From positions 122,001-186,000 of the forward strand of contig JBBHKE010003555.1 in NCBI GenBank assembly GCA_037447655.1: a stretch of DNA of 64,000 nt, in the 5' to 3' direction. The stretch comes from Zygnema cylindricum. Its lineage: Eukaryota; Streptophyta; Zygnematophyceae; Zygnematales; Zygnemataceae. Below are positions 10,515 to 21,053 of the stretch, piece after piece (within the stretch, counting starts at the first letter, position 1; each line of letters opens with the position of its first letter). A program made the position numbers and the translations under genes. Under the pieces are notes generated by a model. That model had not been told where the DNA came from. It did no database searches and was given only the letters and a program-made list of their open reading frames with translations.

Positions 10515-10869
10515 TACATTACCGTAGTAATCGGGTAACCGAATCTATACCCTATCCGTACCGAATTCGTACCTGAGCGCCCGCAGTACCTCTATGTAGG
10601 GCGGTCTTCCACCTAAGAATCCAGATTTGATAATTTTTTAATTTGAACTTATTGTTTCATTTTGATCTTTTTCGATAGCAAATCTCCGGGTGTCGTATAC
10701 ATCAAAATACAATTTTAAAGGTGATACCCTATTTGTTGACAATTCCCGTCAAAGGAAACTTTATGATATTTTTCAAATTTTAAATCACAACAATTTGATC
10801 TTGGTGTCAGCGTAAAAAGTGGAGCTTTACATTGCTGTATGAATCTCTAATAGTGGAGAAATTTTAGGG
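10515..10869. other. intergenic, no feature seen
   Basis: AT-rich sequence with no gene. Confidence 0.35.
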
Positions 10870-11160
10870 GAATTTCTAATCAATTTTTGCTGCGTGCAAG
10901 TAGTCGCGTGAACTTTTCAAAAATTGTACATTTTTAAGTATAACTTAGTACAAATTACGTACCTTTGAGTTTATGCTTGACAATCAATCCGTTGAACAGC
11001 TTTGACTTGCGGAATATTGTAATGACCGATTAAAAAAGTGTCGCGCTTGCGAAGGACGACCGAACAATAGTTCACATGGCCAGCCAATGCTTTTTGTAAC
11101 AAAACTGCAGCAACCTCATGTATAATAAATTGTTGCGCAAAAATACTTTCTCACTTCTTT
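10870..11160 (-). repeat. left arm of long inverted repeat
   Basis: The reverse complement of this arm matches 22260-22575 (shared blocks around 'ttgctgcg', 'aatgtaca', 'tgcttgac', 'gttacaatatt'). The two arms flank retroelement A3. Without A3 and A2 the whole would be a transposon of about 1.1-1.7 kb with inverted repeats of about 300 bp. The same family forms foldbacks at 36965-38160. Confidence 0.65.
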
Positions 11161-11187
11161 TTCATCACTTGATCAACTTTGGATGTG

Positions 11188-12340
11188 ATGATTAAAACTC
11201 TGTTTGCTCCATTGCCCACAAAAATCACTGATCCAAAAGAAGCTAATCTACATAGTGTCGACTCCAAGTTGATATAAACCCAAATGATTGACCCTTTACC
11301 AATCAAAACCCCATTAATGCTTCACCCCTGTAAAATAAGAATTTTTGTGTGCTAAGTTCCACCATAGAATGCAAAGTTAGAATATGAGTTTTGGACACAT
11401 TCACCCACTTTGACTTTCCCTTAGAAGTGCAGCCACCCTGGCAGACAAAAACTCTGACCGACTACACCCCTGTGTAGGAAGGACTCCCCTGAGTCCGCAG
11501 CAAAAATAATCACTGAAAATGGTCTAGTTAATTGATAGTTATGGCTGCCCAAAGTTAGCCTTTAATACAAGGTGCTCTCTCACAGAGGCGACTACCTACC
11601 AGAAATATTATAAGTCTTATTCCCTCTCTAAATCTCTATCTACTAACGTACTGCACCTATCAAATTACTGTGTCGTATAGAAAAGTACAGGTGCCGGTGT
11701 AATTTTTGTACGACCATTGTACGACATGGCCAAAATGTCGACAGATGTCATATCCGGATTTGTTCCGGTAATCTTCGAAGTTGCAGCGATCCAATGTCAT
11801 TATGCCACGTGTTATTCTATGTGGCGACGAGATTCTTCCGCGATCTCGGCATCCTTTTCGGCTGTTTGATCGATACTAGATTTCAATCGTAGCCGTCATA
11901 AAAACTTGCGCTGTATTTGTTTCGTTAGCGAAACAAAACGTGCGGTATCAGTTTCTTCTCCGTACTCTACATAACTGGATCCATGCATCCCGAATAAATT
12001 TTCAGTTGAATGAATTAGTCTACGTGTAAGTCTATATATAATTATCGAACCCTATATCATTTAACACTAGTCCTAGACTAAACGGATAAAGCTAACGTCT
12101 AGTTTCACGGACGGCGGGTATCAAGATCGAATCATAGACCCGTCAAGATCATTTTTAATAAAAGCTACCACTATCTACTCTATTCTCTTTGGAGAGCTTA
12201 GGCAGCAATGGCTCTAGCTCCCTTTCTAGCCTTCAGTGACTACAACAAGTGTGGGGGCTTAGAGAAGGGAGTTAGAGGCAAAGTGCCTCTCCTCTTTTTC
12301 CTATCCTATTAAAGACCTAGAAAATACTCAAATATCAACA
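11188..12340 (-). repeat. 3' LTR of A3
   Basis: On minus it starts TGTTGATATTTGAGTATT after the polypurine tract. It is collinear with the split 5' LTR, including the uninterrupted site where A2 inserted ('caatcaaaaccccattaatg' at about 11317), which gives the empty-site reference for A2. Confidence 0.75.
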
Positions 12341-14231
12341 CTCTCCTTATTTTCTAGTCGATTTTCTTTCAATTTTACAAACAAATAAACAAACATTCTC
12401 TTCCCCTTTATCTTATTCCTTTTCCTTTTCCTTTCATAAATCTTTAAGACAACACCCTCATATTTAAAAAGTTCCATTAAATGAGCTGAAGTAAAAATTC
12501 CATCTTGCTGATCATACATTTTATTTAGCATCCCACTTTTCATAAATCCGAGCAAAGACATTATCCACCTCATCTCCTTTCCATCCACACAAAAACCGAT
12601 TTCCCTCTTGCAATTCACCTAGCTAGCCCCATCTCCAATTTGCAACACACACCCAAATGCTAACCTTTTTACGCGTACATCTTCATAGATGAAATCACTC
12701 CCATTAATGATGTCAAAACCATTACCCCGAAATTTATCCTTAATCAAGAGTCCGCACTAAGTTCCTCATAAAATCTACATCTCTCGAACTCATATTTCTA
12801 TCCATGAGGATTACCCCATTTTTTGAACTTTCCTCACTCTCTCCCATGGAATTCTTTCCACTATCACTTTCTAATTTTATTCCCAATAAATATTTCTCCT
12901 CCCGTAAACCTTTCATTAAATATTCCTCTTCTCCCCTATCTTTTAAAACCCCCTCTAGAATTATTTCTCCCTTTTTCCTCCGAATCCGTTGAAGTCTCCC
13001 TTTTCGACCAGTTTTTTGTTTCCAGATTATCTATGAAACTATCCCCAATATTTTGAACTCCCTCAAGTATCTCCTCTCTCTTTACTTCTCTTGTACCTCC
13101 AAAAGCACACTGTTGCTTCCGTGGAATTTCTGTGTGCTTTTCTCTCTTTCTAATACTACCGATGCGGAGAAGCACCAACATATCTTCATCCACTTTCTCC
13201 TCTTCCCCTTCTTCCTCCTCATCCACATTCCAACTTCTAAGTTCTTCCAAACAAGGGCATTCCTCCATATAAATGACCCGGTTCCCTACAAAAGAAGCCA
13301 ACCCATTTTTTCAAAGCTCCCGTTTCTTTTCCTCTCCCTCTCTTTCTACCAAAGTTCTGATAAGGTTTACCTTTGTCTTTCTTCCTCTCATCACGCTTTC
13401 GCTCTTCATCACCGTTCCTCTCCTCACGCTTCCGCCAATCACCACCAACTATATATGCATTAACCTTGTCACTTCCCCTACGAAGCTCTAAAGTGCTTTC
13501 CCTCACAAAAATTATCCCCGTGGTAAAGCTCCAAGTCCATGAGGAGCCATCTATTGCTTCCATACAACAAATGATGTTTTCGTACTCATCTAGGAGTTTC
13601 ATCAGTAGTGTATTAATCTTCCTCTCCTCAGATTCTACATACCCTGCACTAGCAAGCTCATTATACAACGTAGCAATATCATTGCAAAACTCTATCATGC
13701 TACTGCATTTATAAACATAGGCATCTATTTCTTGTTTTACTCACTCCTGTCTCGGTATCGTCTCACACTTGTAAATCTGACTTAGTGTTTTCCAAATTTT
13801 CAAAGACTTAGTTAGATTCAAAAGAGTGATAACTATGGACTTAGACACATTTCTAAGTATATATGTTTTGCTATAGTGTTTTTATACTCCCAAATTTTAC
13901 TATCATTTTGTTTAGTTTTACTTATAACCCCTCTATGTGGGGCAATGGCCGAGAGCCTAGCTCCCCTCATCATAGGCGTCCCTTTATCTTTCTCCCCTAT
14001 TTACCCTTCCACGGCAATGATTTTCCCTTCACCTTCCGTTGCATTTGAACTCCGGTTGGTTTTCAGGGCAACCCAAGATGATTCTCCCTAGTATGCTCCT
14101 CCAAAGCCCGGTGGCAGACACCTCACTTGTCCCAAAACAATTCCCCCTAAGTGCTTCTCGAAAAGCAATCCCTCCATCGTTAATCCCTTAAAAGTGAAGC
14201 ATGTTCCATCAAACATAGGAACCCTAGATTG
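12341..14231 (-). pseudogene. A3 gag region with unassigned 3' part
   Basis: The minus-strand order is a gag N-terminus (QVMGPQSRVPMFDGTCF, from 14288), then gag helices and a lysine-rich tail (13237-13698), then a broken zinc knuckle (FFCREPGHLYGG lacks the first Cys and the last Cys). After that comes a remnant of the segment before the protease (EIPRKQQCAFGG at about 13100), which switches to unrelated glutamate/lysine-rich sequence where protease should begin. From 13050 down to 12341 no pol motif is visible. A 96-codon frame at 12328-12618 is not recognised. This looks like an old pol deletion, perhaps with captured sequence. Confidence 0.7.
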
Positions 14232-14244
14232 TGGGCCCATAACC
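14232..14244 (-). promoter_or_regulatory. A3 primer binding site (half initiator tRNA-Met type)
   Basis: Minus strand GGTTATGGGCCCA directly after the LTR end TTTCA. It is a perfect complement of the anticodon arm of eukaryotic initiator tRNA-Met (UGGGCCCAUAACC). It is also read as codons of Gag (Q-V-M-G-P). Confidence 0.85.
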
Positions 14245-14370
14245 TGAAACTGTGTGTGCTCCATTGCCCACAGAAATCGCAGATACAAAAGAAGCTAATC
14301 TAGATAGTGCCTACTCCAAGTTGATATAACCCAAAAAATTGACCACTTGACAATCAAAACCCCCATAACC

Positions 14371-15419
14371 TGAAACTCTGAGACCTCCATAAGTCCTCAG
14401 AGTGGACAGCTTCCAAGAAGCCTCTAGGATAATCCTGACCCCTTTGTGTTTAAGCAAAAATAACTGCCACCCTGGCAGACAAAAACTCTGACCAACTTCA
14501 CCCCTGTGAAGACAAGACTCCCCTGAGTCGATAGCAAAAAGAATCTCTGAATTTGCTCCCCTGAGCAGTAAGTTATGGAGGGTCAAAGTTGACCTTTTGT
14601 ACAGAAGCTCTCTGGGAGAGAGGGTCCTATCTTCTAATTTTTCTAAGTCCTATCTCTCTCACAGACTCTATCTACTGATGTACGGAACCAATCAGAATTG
14701 AGTTCCGTACGCAAAAGTACAGCTGCCGGTGTACTTTATGTACGGATATTGTACGACATGGCCAAAATGTCGACACATGTCAAATCCAGATTCGGTGCCA
14801 TAATCTCCGGAGTTTCCACAATCCAACGGAATTTTGCCACGCGTCATCCGATGTGGCGATGGACACAAACCGCCGAAATCTTCCTCCGCGATCTCGGCGC
14901 TAATCCCGGCCGTCCGATTAAATTCGGCTTTAATCGTAGCCGTAATAAATACATGCGCGGTATTTGTTTCATTTACGAAACAAATGCGCGGTACTGATTT
15001 ATGTCCGTACCGTAAGTCGTACATTACATATTACTGGATCTATGTATCCCGTAATTAATTCTAGTTAAATGGTTTATCGCTTGTATACATATATAAATAA
15101 TTATCAAACTATGTGCTAAGTAACACTACCGCTAGATGAAACGGCTAAGGCTACCGGCTACATTGTGTCTGCCGGCCGGCAGGTACAAGGATCAAATCCT
15201 GCCGCCGGCACATACATTTTAATTAAATATATAAACCCTAATATAAAATTCCCGTAAACCTCAGGATAGCCAAGGTAGCCATGGCTCTAGCTTCCTCTCC
15301 AATTTCTCAGTGACTGCGACAAGTTTGAGAGTTGGAGAGAGAAGTTAGAGATAGACTGCCTCGACTTCTATATTTCTTTTCAGACCTAGAAAATACTAAT
15401 AAAACCATTAGTTTCTACA
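14371..15419 (-). repeat. 3' LTR of A2
   Basis: Starts TGTAGAAACTAATGG and ends GAGTTTCA on minus. Beyond its outer end the flank reads GGTTATGGG, the first nine bases of the primer site, which the empty A3 LTR does not have. See findings. Confidence 0.85.
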
Positions 15420-15432
15420 CTCCCCTTATTTT

Positions 15433-18309
15433 CTAGTCAATCTTTAATTTCAGACCACACTTCTCCCTGCAAAAAATTAGCTTAGGGGAAGGCACAGGTT
15501 TGGTCATCATATCTGCTACCATCTCACTATCTGGTCTGTACTCTAAACTGATTATTTTGTTTTCTACTTTCTCTCTAACAAAGCTGCGTCTGATGTCCAT
15601 GTGTTTGGCTTTAAAATGGTGTTTAGGATTGGCAAAAATAGCGATTGCTGCCTGATTATCACAAAATATTTTCTGCACACCACTCTTAAGGTGACCAAGC
15701 TCACCAAGCAAAGACTTGACCCACATCAATTCTTTTACAGCAGAGCAAGAGGCCATATACTCAGCCTCCATGGTGGACTGAGCAATAACCTTTTGCTGTT
15801 TGCTACTCCAACAGCAAGCCCCATCACCCACATATAATACATATCCAGAAGTACATCTCCTCATCGGAGCATCACCATAACTGGCATCACTCCAAGTAGT
15901 GATGTCAGTATTCTCCCCACCCAAATGCAACCATAGATCTCTAGTTCCTACCAAGTATCTAAGGACTCTCTTAGCTGCCTCCCAATCCTTCTTAGTGGGA
16001 GCATTTAGACTTCTACTCAGCACTCCTACAGCTGCAGCTAAATCCGGCCGGGTACAATTCATAAAATAGATTAGACTTCCCACTACTTGCCTGTAAGGAA
16101 TAGTCTGCATGAACTTCTGTTCTTCAGGAGATAATTCCTCGTCTAAGACTATGACTCCTTCTTCCTCACTCCCCTCACTTCCCTTCTTCAATTCCATTGG
16201 AGTTGTGCAACTATATGCTTTATCCATTTGAAATTTTTCAAGCATGTTTCCTATTGCTTCCTTTTGAGTCAATCTTATAATTTTTCTTTTTCGGTCTCTC
16301 TCTACTTGAATTCCCAAAATATATTTTGCTTCCCCCATATCCTTCATTTCAAATCTCCCCTTAAGATCGGTTTTCAGTTTATTAATTTTTTCCATTGATT
16401 TACTTAAAACAAGCAAATCATCAACATAAATTGCAATAAATATAAAACCTTCCTCATCTTCGAAAACATAGATTGAGTGATCTGAGCTGATCCGAATATA
16501 TCCTAGACCGGTAAGAAACTCATCAAGCTTCTTATTCCACTGTCGGGGCGCCTGTTTCAAACCATAAAGAGATTTAATCAGCCGGCATACCTTACTCTCC
16601 TCTCCTTCTTCCACAAACCCTTCGGGTTGTCGCATGAAGATCTCCTCTTCTAATTCTCCATGCAAAAAGGCTGTTTTGATGTCCATCTGGTGCACTTCCA
16701 TGTCTTCCGCCGCTGCTAAACTGAGAAGTATGCGGACGGAGGGAAATCTGACCACCGGGGCAAAGGTTTCCTCGTAGTCAATTCCTTCCTTTTGTGTAAA
16801 TCCCTTTGCCACTAATTTGGCCTTGTAGCGCTCGATTGTGTTATCTGGGTTCAGTTTCAGTTTGAAAACCCACTTACAACCGATTGGTTTTCGGTTAGGT
16901 GGACAGTCCACCAGCTCCCAAGTATCGGCTGCCATGATTGAAGCCATCTCCTCATTGATGGCTGTCTTCCACCGGTTTCTTTCTGGACAAGTCATCGCCT
17001 CTCGATAAGTTTGAGGTTCATCTTGATGAGATAGTTTAGTTACCTTGTTATTAACCTGTTTTTCTTGCAGTCTTTTGCTACTTCTCCTCCCTCCCTCAAA
17101 ATCTGAGGCCGGAATAGATGGTTCTCGTGGATTCTTTCGAACAAACTCGACTTCTCCCCTATCCCTTGATTCCGAATCAATTTCCACCACGTCTTCCGCT
17201 TCGAGTAGAGTTGTCACTGGAGTTTCCACAGCCGAGTCCTTTTCGGTCTGATTTGTTCCTGCAAGAATGTCATCGTCTCTAAAACCTGGATAGTTAGGAA
17301 GCTCAAAGTCATCAGAATTTTCTGACTCAAATCTGATTTTTACTGACTTTGTATATTTGAAGGGATCCACAGACTTTCCTTCATCCATAACTACTAGATG
17401 CTTTACTAAGATTATATCTTCTCTTTTTAGATCATAAACTCTATATCCTTTAACATCCTCATCATATCCTAATAAGTATCCCGGTTTTCCTTTAGGATCT
17501 AGCTTCCAATTGGACCGATCAGTATCTAGACTGAATACTTGACTGCCGAAAACCTTTAAATGAGATAAGTCTGGTTTCCGGCCTGTCCATCTCTCATAAG
17601 GTGTTTGATCTTTTATAGCTGAAGTAAGAACTCTATTTTTGAGGTAATTAGCACAGTTCATTGCTTCTGCCCAAAACCTTTTTCCTATCTTCTTATCCGA
17701 CAACATACTTCTAGCACTATCACTTAGTGTTCTATTTAACCTTTCAGCTACCCCATTCTGTTCAGGATTTTCTGGCACTGTCTTTTGGTGTTGAACCCCA
17801 TCTTCCCTCAAAAAATCCTCAAACTGGTTAGAAGTATACTCTCCACCATTGTCACTCCTTACTCTCTTGATTGGAGTTTCATGGAGTTTTTCGCTCCATG
17901 CTTTATATTGTCTAAAACAGTCCTCAGCTTCTGACTTGTTTTTCAAAAAATATACTCGGGAATACCGAGACCAATCATCAGTTATAGTCATCATAAATCT
18001 CTTCCCCCCCGGTGAGGGCACTCTAGCCGGTCCCCAAATATCTGTGTGTACTAGATCTAGAAGTTTTTCTCCCTTGTAGGTGGCTGTTTTTGGAAAGGGT
18101 AATCTGTGTGCTTTACCTTGAGCACACCCACTACAATCACTTATATCATCACTCTCACTGAACTGAATCCCTTCCACCACTCCCATCTTTTTCATCTCTC
18201 TTAACTTATCTAGATTCACATGCCCAAGCCTCTTATGCCACATCATAATATCATGAACACCAGCATAATAAAGTTTCTTCGTTTCATTACTTAAGATCAG
18301 CCTAAACAT
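15433..18309 (-). CDS. A2 Pol polyprotein: integrase, reverse transcriptase, RNase H
   Basis: A 958-codon open frame. Near residues 25-61 is the GAG-pre-integrase HHCC zinc site (WHKRLGH, then CSGC). The integrase core follows, with HTDIWGP, SDNGGEYTS and PEQNGVAERLNR supplying the D, D and E residues. The copia integrase C-terminal region comes next, then RT beginning near KPIGCKWVFK, with the catalytic IYVDDLL at about residues 626-632. RNase H has SDASYGD, AEYMAS and CDNQAAIAI, and ends ADMMTKPVPSPKL. All catalytic residues appear intact. The frame is the same as that of gag upstream (offset 1482 nt), so the original element had one gag-pol frame. The first ATG used here is internal to the polyprotein. 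Confidence 0.93.
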   Translation of the reverse strand: MFRLILSNETKKLYYAGVHDIMMWHKRLGHVNLDKLREMKKMGVVEGIQFSESDDISDCSGCAQGKAHRLPFPKTATYKGEKLLDLVHTDIWGPARVPSPGGKRFMMTITDDWSRYSRVYFLKNKSEAEDCFRQYKAWSEKLHETPIKRVRSDNGGEYTSNQFEDFLREDGVQHQKTVPENPEQNGVAERLNRTLSDSARSMLSDKKIGKRFWAEAMNCANYLKNRVLTSAIKDQTPYERWTGRKPDLSHLKVFGSQVFSLDTDRSNWKLDPKGKPGYLLGYDEDVKGYRVYDLKREDIILVKHLVVMDEGKSVDPFKYTKSVKIRFESENSDDFELPNYPGFRDDDILAGTNQTEKDSAVETPVTTLLEAEDVVEIDSESRDRGEVEFVRKNPREPSIPASDFEGGRRSSKRLQEKQVNNKVTKLSHQDEPQTYREAMTCPERNRWKTAINEEMASIMAADTWELVDCPPNRKPIGCKWVFKLKLNPDNTIERYKAKLVAKGFTQKEGIDYEETFAPVVRFPSVRILLSLAAAEDMEVHQMDIKTAFLHGELEEEIFMRQPEGFVEEGEESKVCRLIKSLYGLKQAPRQWNKKLDEFLTGLGYIRISSDHSIYVFEDEEGFIFIAIYVDDLLVLSKSMEKINKLKTDLKGRFEMKDMGEAKYILGIQVERDRKRKIIRLTQKEAIGNMLEKFQMDKAYSCTTPMELKKGSEGSEEEGVIVLDEELSPEEQKFMQTIPYRQVVGSLIYFMNCTRPDLAAAVGVLSRSLNAPTKKDWEAAKRVLRYLVGTRDLWLHLGGENTDITTWSDASYGDAPMRRCTSGYVLYVGDGACCWSSKQQKVIAQSTMEAEYMASCSAVKELMWVKSLLGELGHLKSGVQKIFCDNQAAIAIFANPKHHFKAKHMDIRRSFVREKVENKIISLEYRPDSEMVADMMTKPVPSPKLIFCREKCGLKLKID

Positions 18310-18404
18310 CCCATGGCTACCTTTCTCAGCAATGAAATAGACATCCTCCTCAAAACTAGCAGTAAAGACTCCTTCCCTAGTGCTAGTGAAAAAACCCTTA
18401 TCAT

Positions 18405-19046
18405 CTAATACTGTGTAGAGATAAGGTTTTTGTTCAGCTCCGGAATAAACAATACATCGGAGAATGTTAATATGGATGTCTTTCCTTCAACTAACACTTT
18501 CAGATCTACCGATCCTACAAGAGTAGTGGTGACTATCCTCCCATCCCCGTACTCTATCTCTACGGTGGGAATCTTTCTTATCTTAGTGAACAGGTGTCTA
18601 TCCTTACACATGTGCATTGAGGCACCTGAATCTATAATCCAGCCTGCTTCACCTTTCAATCCACCGTAAGCACATTTCTGCCTTCGTGGAATTTCAACCT
18701 CAGTTTTCGCCTCCAACTCCTCATCCAAAAGGAGCTCATCGTCCTCGTCCTCGGATTCCGCCTCAAGTACCTGTGTGACAAGGGCCTTTTTCTTTCCTCT
18801 CGGGGTACCACCGGTCTGCCCCTCCTTTAACAGAAGCTCGGTTAGCTTGGTGCACTCTGCCATATAGTGCCCAGGTTTCTTACAAAAATGACATAAACCT
18901 TTGGGAGCCCTTGGTTCGAACTCGCCAACCTGTTTTTTCCCGCTCCCTACCCCCATAGTTTCTGACTGGTTTCCGGGAATCCTTGTTCCTCCAATCGGTC
19001 GCTGTTGCCAAGGCTTGGCCACTCTTTCCTCCCCTTCGGATCTCAA
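18405..19046 (-). CDS. A2 zinc knuckle and aspartic protease segment (frameshifted)
   Basis: 213 codons. It contains the nucleocapsid knuckle CHFCKKPGHYMAEC (CX2CX4HX4C), an acidic linker, then the retropepsin active site WIIDSGASMHM and the flap and tail region ending NKNLIST. The frame is shifted relative to both gag and pol. It leaves the gag frame near a run of G or A around 18940 and returns near 18400, where a T appears to be missing (ACACAG where relatives read ACATCAG). Relatives E and F carry gag and knuckle in one frame, so these are probably two opposite indels and not programmed frameshifts. Confidence 0.85.
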   Translation of the reverse strand: MRSEGEERVAKPWQQRPIGGTRIPGNQSETMGVGSGKKQVGEFEPRAPKGLCHFCKKPGHYMAECTKLTELLLKEGQTGGTPRGKKKALVTQVLEAESEDEDDELLLDEELEAKTEVEIPRRQKCAYGGLKGEAGWIIDSGASMHMCKDRHLFTKIRKIPTVEIEYGDGRIVTTTLVGSVDLKVLVEGKTSILTFSDVLFIPELNKNLISTQY

Positions 19047-19791
19047 TCGTATTCTCTCGAACGAGAATCATCCCTACCACTGAGTTCCATATCCACCTTG
19101 AGTCCGGCAAGTCCTGCACACGGTTGACTATGTTCTCGAACTCATCAGGTAACTTCATTAGTAAACAGTTAACTTTTTCTTTTTCACTAAAAACTTTACC
19201 CGCACTCTCTAGCTCCATGAAGAGTGTAGCAAGCTCATTGCAAAAATCCAACATATTTCCCCCTTTGTATACATACTCCTTAACTTTCTGATCAGCCAAC
19301 TGTTGTTGCTGAATCGTACCACTTCGGTACATCTCTATGAGAGCCATCCAAAGATCGGATGCCCTCTCTACCTGCAAATGAGGACATGCAAGTCCTTGAG
19401 TGAGATGGCGTAGGATGAAGTGCTTTGCCGCCATATTGTTGAAGTCCCAGGTTTCAGTATCATTCTCCTCGTTCCTCGGAATAGGTGACATGAATGCTAA
19501 ACCAGTTGCTATTGGTGTGGTTGCCTCCTTCTCCTTTCCTTTGTCCACCACCTCTCCTTCCTTTGTTTCCTCCGTTGAAGGTGAATCCTCTTTCCTGGTG
19601 AATCTGCTTCCTTTAAACCCTGGAGGAATTCCAAGACTTGGTGGACGCCCCAATCGTCCACTCACTATCCCCCAAAACCTTTTTTCGCATAGAGCTCCTA
19701 TCATCATACTTTCCCAGTATATGAAGCCAGTTCCATTAAATATTGGCACCCTAGAGGGTGGGCCCATAACCTGAAACTCTGAGACCTCCAT
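18880..19791 (-). CDS. A2 Gag
   Basis: 303 codons starting at an ATG inside the 5' LTR (MEVSEFQ, then VMGPPSRVPIFNG through the primer site). It matches the copia Gag domain: an N-terminal motif PIFNGTGFIYWESMM, the UBN2-like helical part with LADQKVKEYVYKGGNMLDFCNELATLF, and the conserved VGMILVRENTIEIRRG before the basic linker. The frame leaves the zinc knuckle because of a frameshift near 18940, which truncates Gag. The LTR start codon recurs in A3 and F. Confidence 0.88.
   Translation of the reverse strand: MEVSEFQVMGPPSRVPIFNGTGFIYWESMMIGALCEKRFWGIVSGRLGRPPSLGIPPGFKGSRFTRKEDSPSTEETKEGEVVDKGKEKEATTPIATGLAFMSPIPRNEENDTETWDFNNMAAKHFILRHLTQGLACPHLQVERASDLWMALIEMYRSGTIQQQQLADQKVKEYVYKGGNMLDFCNELATLFMELESAGKVFSEKEKVNCLLMKLPDEFENIVNRVQDLPDSRWIWNSVVGMILVRENTIEIRRGGKSGQALATATDWRNKDSRKPVRNYGGREREKTGWRVRTKGSQRFMSFL
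19759..19771 (-). promoter_or_regulatory. A2 primer binding site (half initiator tRNA-Met type)
   Basis: GGTTATGGGCCCA on minus, immediately after the LTR end TTTCA. It is a 13-nt perfect complement to the anticodon stem-loop of initiator tRNA-Met. The same priming is documented for Drosophila copia and yeast Ty5. Confidence 0.9.
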
Positions 19792-20820
19792 AAGTCCTCA
19801 GAGTGGACAGCTTCCAAGAAGCCTCTAGGATAATCCTGACCCCTTTGTGTTTAAGCAAAAATAACTGCCACCCTGGCAGACAAAAACTCTGACCAACTTC
19901 ACCCCTGTGAAGACAAGACTCCCCTGAGTCGATAGCAAAAAGAATCTCTGAATTTGCTCCACTGAGCAGTAAGTTATGGAGGGTCAAAGTTGACCTTTTG
20001 TACAGAAGCTCTCTGGGAGAGAGGGTCCTATCTTCTAATTTTTCTAAGTCCTATCTCTCTCACAGACTCTATCTACTGATGTACGGAACCAATCAGAATT
20101 GAGTTCCGTACGCAAAAGTACAGCTGCCGGTGTACTTTATGTTTAGACATTGTACGACATGGCCAAAATGTCGACACATGTCAAATCCGGATTCGGTGCC
20201 ATAATCTCCGGAGTTTCCACAATCCAACGGAATTTTGCCACGCGTCATCCGATGTGGCGATGGCCACAAACCGCCGAAATCTTCCTCCGCGATCTCGGCG
20301 CTAATCCCGGCCGTCCGATTAAATTCGGCTTTAATCGTAGCCGTAATAAATACATGCGCGGTATTTGTTTCATTTACGAAACAAATGCGCGGTACTGATT
20401 TATGTCCGTACCGTAAGTCGTACATTACATATTACTGGATCTATGTATCCCGTAATTAATTCTAGTTAAATGGTTTATCGCTTGTATACATATATAAATA
20501 ATTATCAAACTATATGCTAGGTAACACTACCGCTAGATGAAACGGCTAAGGCTACCGGCTACATTGTGTCTGCCGGCCGGCAGGTACAAGGATCAAATCC
20601 TGCCGCCGGCACATACATTTTAATTAAATATATAAACCCTAATATAAAATTCCCGTAAACCTCAGGATAGCCAAGGTAGCCATGGCTCTAGCTTCCTCTC
20701 CAATTTCTCAGTGACTGCGACAAGTTTGAGAGTTGGAGAGAGAAGTTAGAGATAGACTGCCTCGACTTCTATATTTCTTTTCAGACCTAGAAAATACTAA
20801 TAAAACCATTAGTTTCTACA
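19772..20820 (-). repeat. 5' LTR of A2
   Basis: 1049 bp and nearly identical to the 3' copy. It holds the AGCCATGGCT palindrome near its start, a T-arm-like block around 'caaggatcaaatcctg', and an A-rich TACAAAAGG box about 190 bp before the LTR end as the likely TATA position. It ends with the gag start codon. Confidence 0.85.
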
Positions 20821-21043
20821 AAGGCTTCACCCCTGTTATATAAGACTTTTTGTGTGCTCAGTTCCACCACCGAATACAAAGTAAGAATATGAGTTTTGGA
20901 CACATTCACCCACTTTGACTTTCCCTTTGAAATGCAGCCACCCTGGCATACAAAAAATCTGACCGACTACACCCTTGTGTAGGTTAGACTCCCCTGAGTC
21001 TGCAGCAAAAAGAATCACTGAAAATGGGGCTGCCCAAAGTTAG

Positions 21044-21053
21044 CCTTTTATAC
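21044..21053 (-). promoter_or_regulatory. TATA box in A3 5' LTR
   Basis: GTATAAAAGG on minus, in the position where the other LTRs have TACAAAAGG or TATAAATAGG. It lies upstream of the conserved stretch that runs to the gag ATG. Probable core promoter of the element. Confidence 0.6.

Larger units (their letters stand above)
14371..20820 (-). mobile_element. Young Ty1/copia element A2, nearly intact (6450 bp)
   Basis: Two 1049-bp LTRs (14371-15419 and 19772-20820) differ at only about ten positions by eye, about 99% identity, so insertion was recent. The internal region (15420-19771) carries gag, zinc knuckle, protease, integrase, RT and RNase H in Ty1/copia order. The primer site (19759-19771) and polypurine tract (minus AAATAAGGGGAG, 15420-15431) abut the LTRs. 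It inserted into the 5' LTR of A3. Two single-base frameshifts around the protease block are the only coding damage I found. No clean 5-bp target duplication is visible. Confidence 0.9.

Noticed and set aside
12328-12618. 96-codon frame in A3 as an accessory gene
   Set aside because: No recognisable domain and no second copy to show conservation. Kept only as unassigned sequence.
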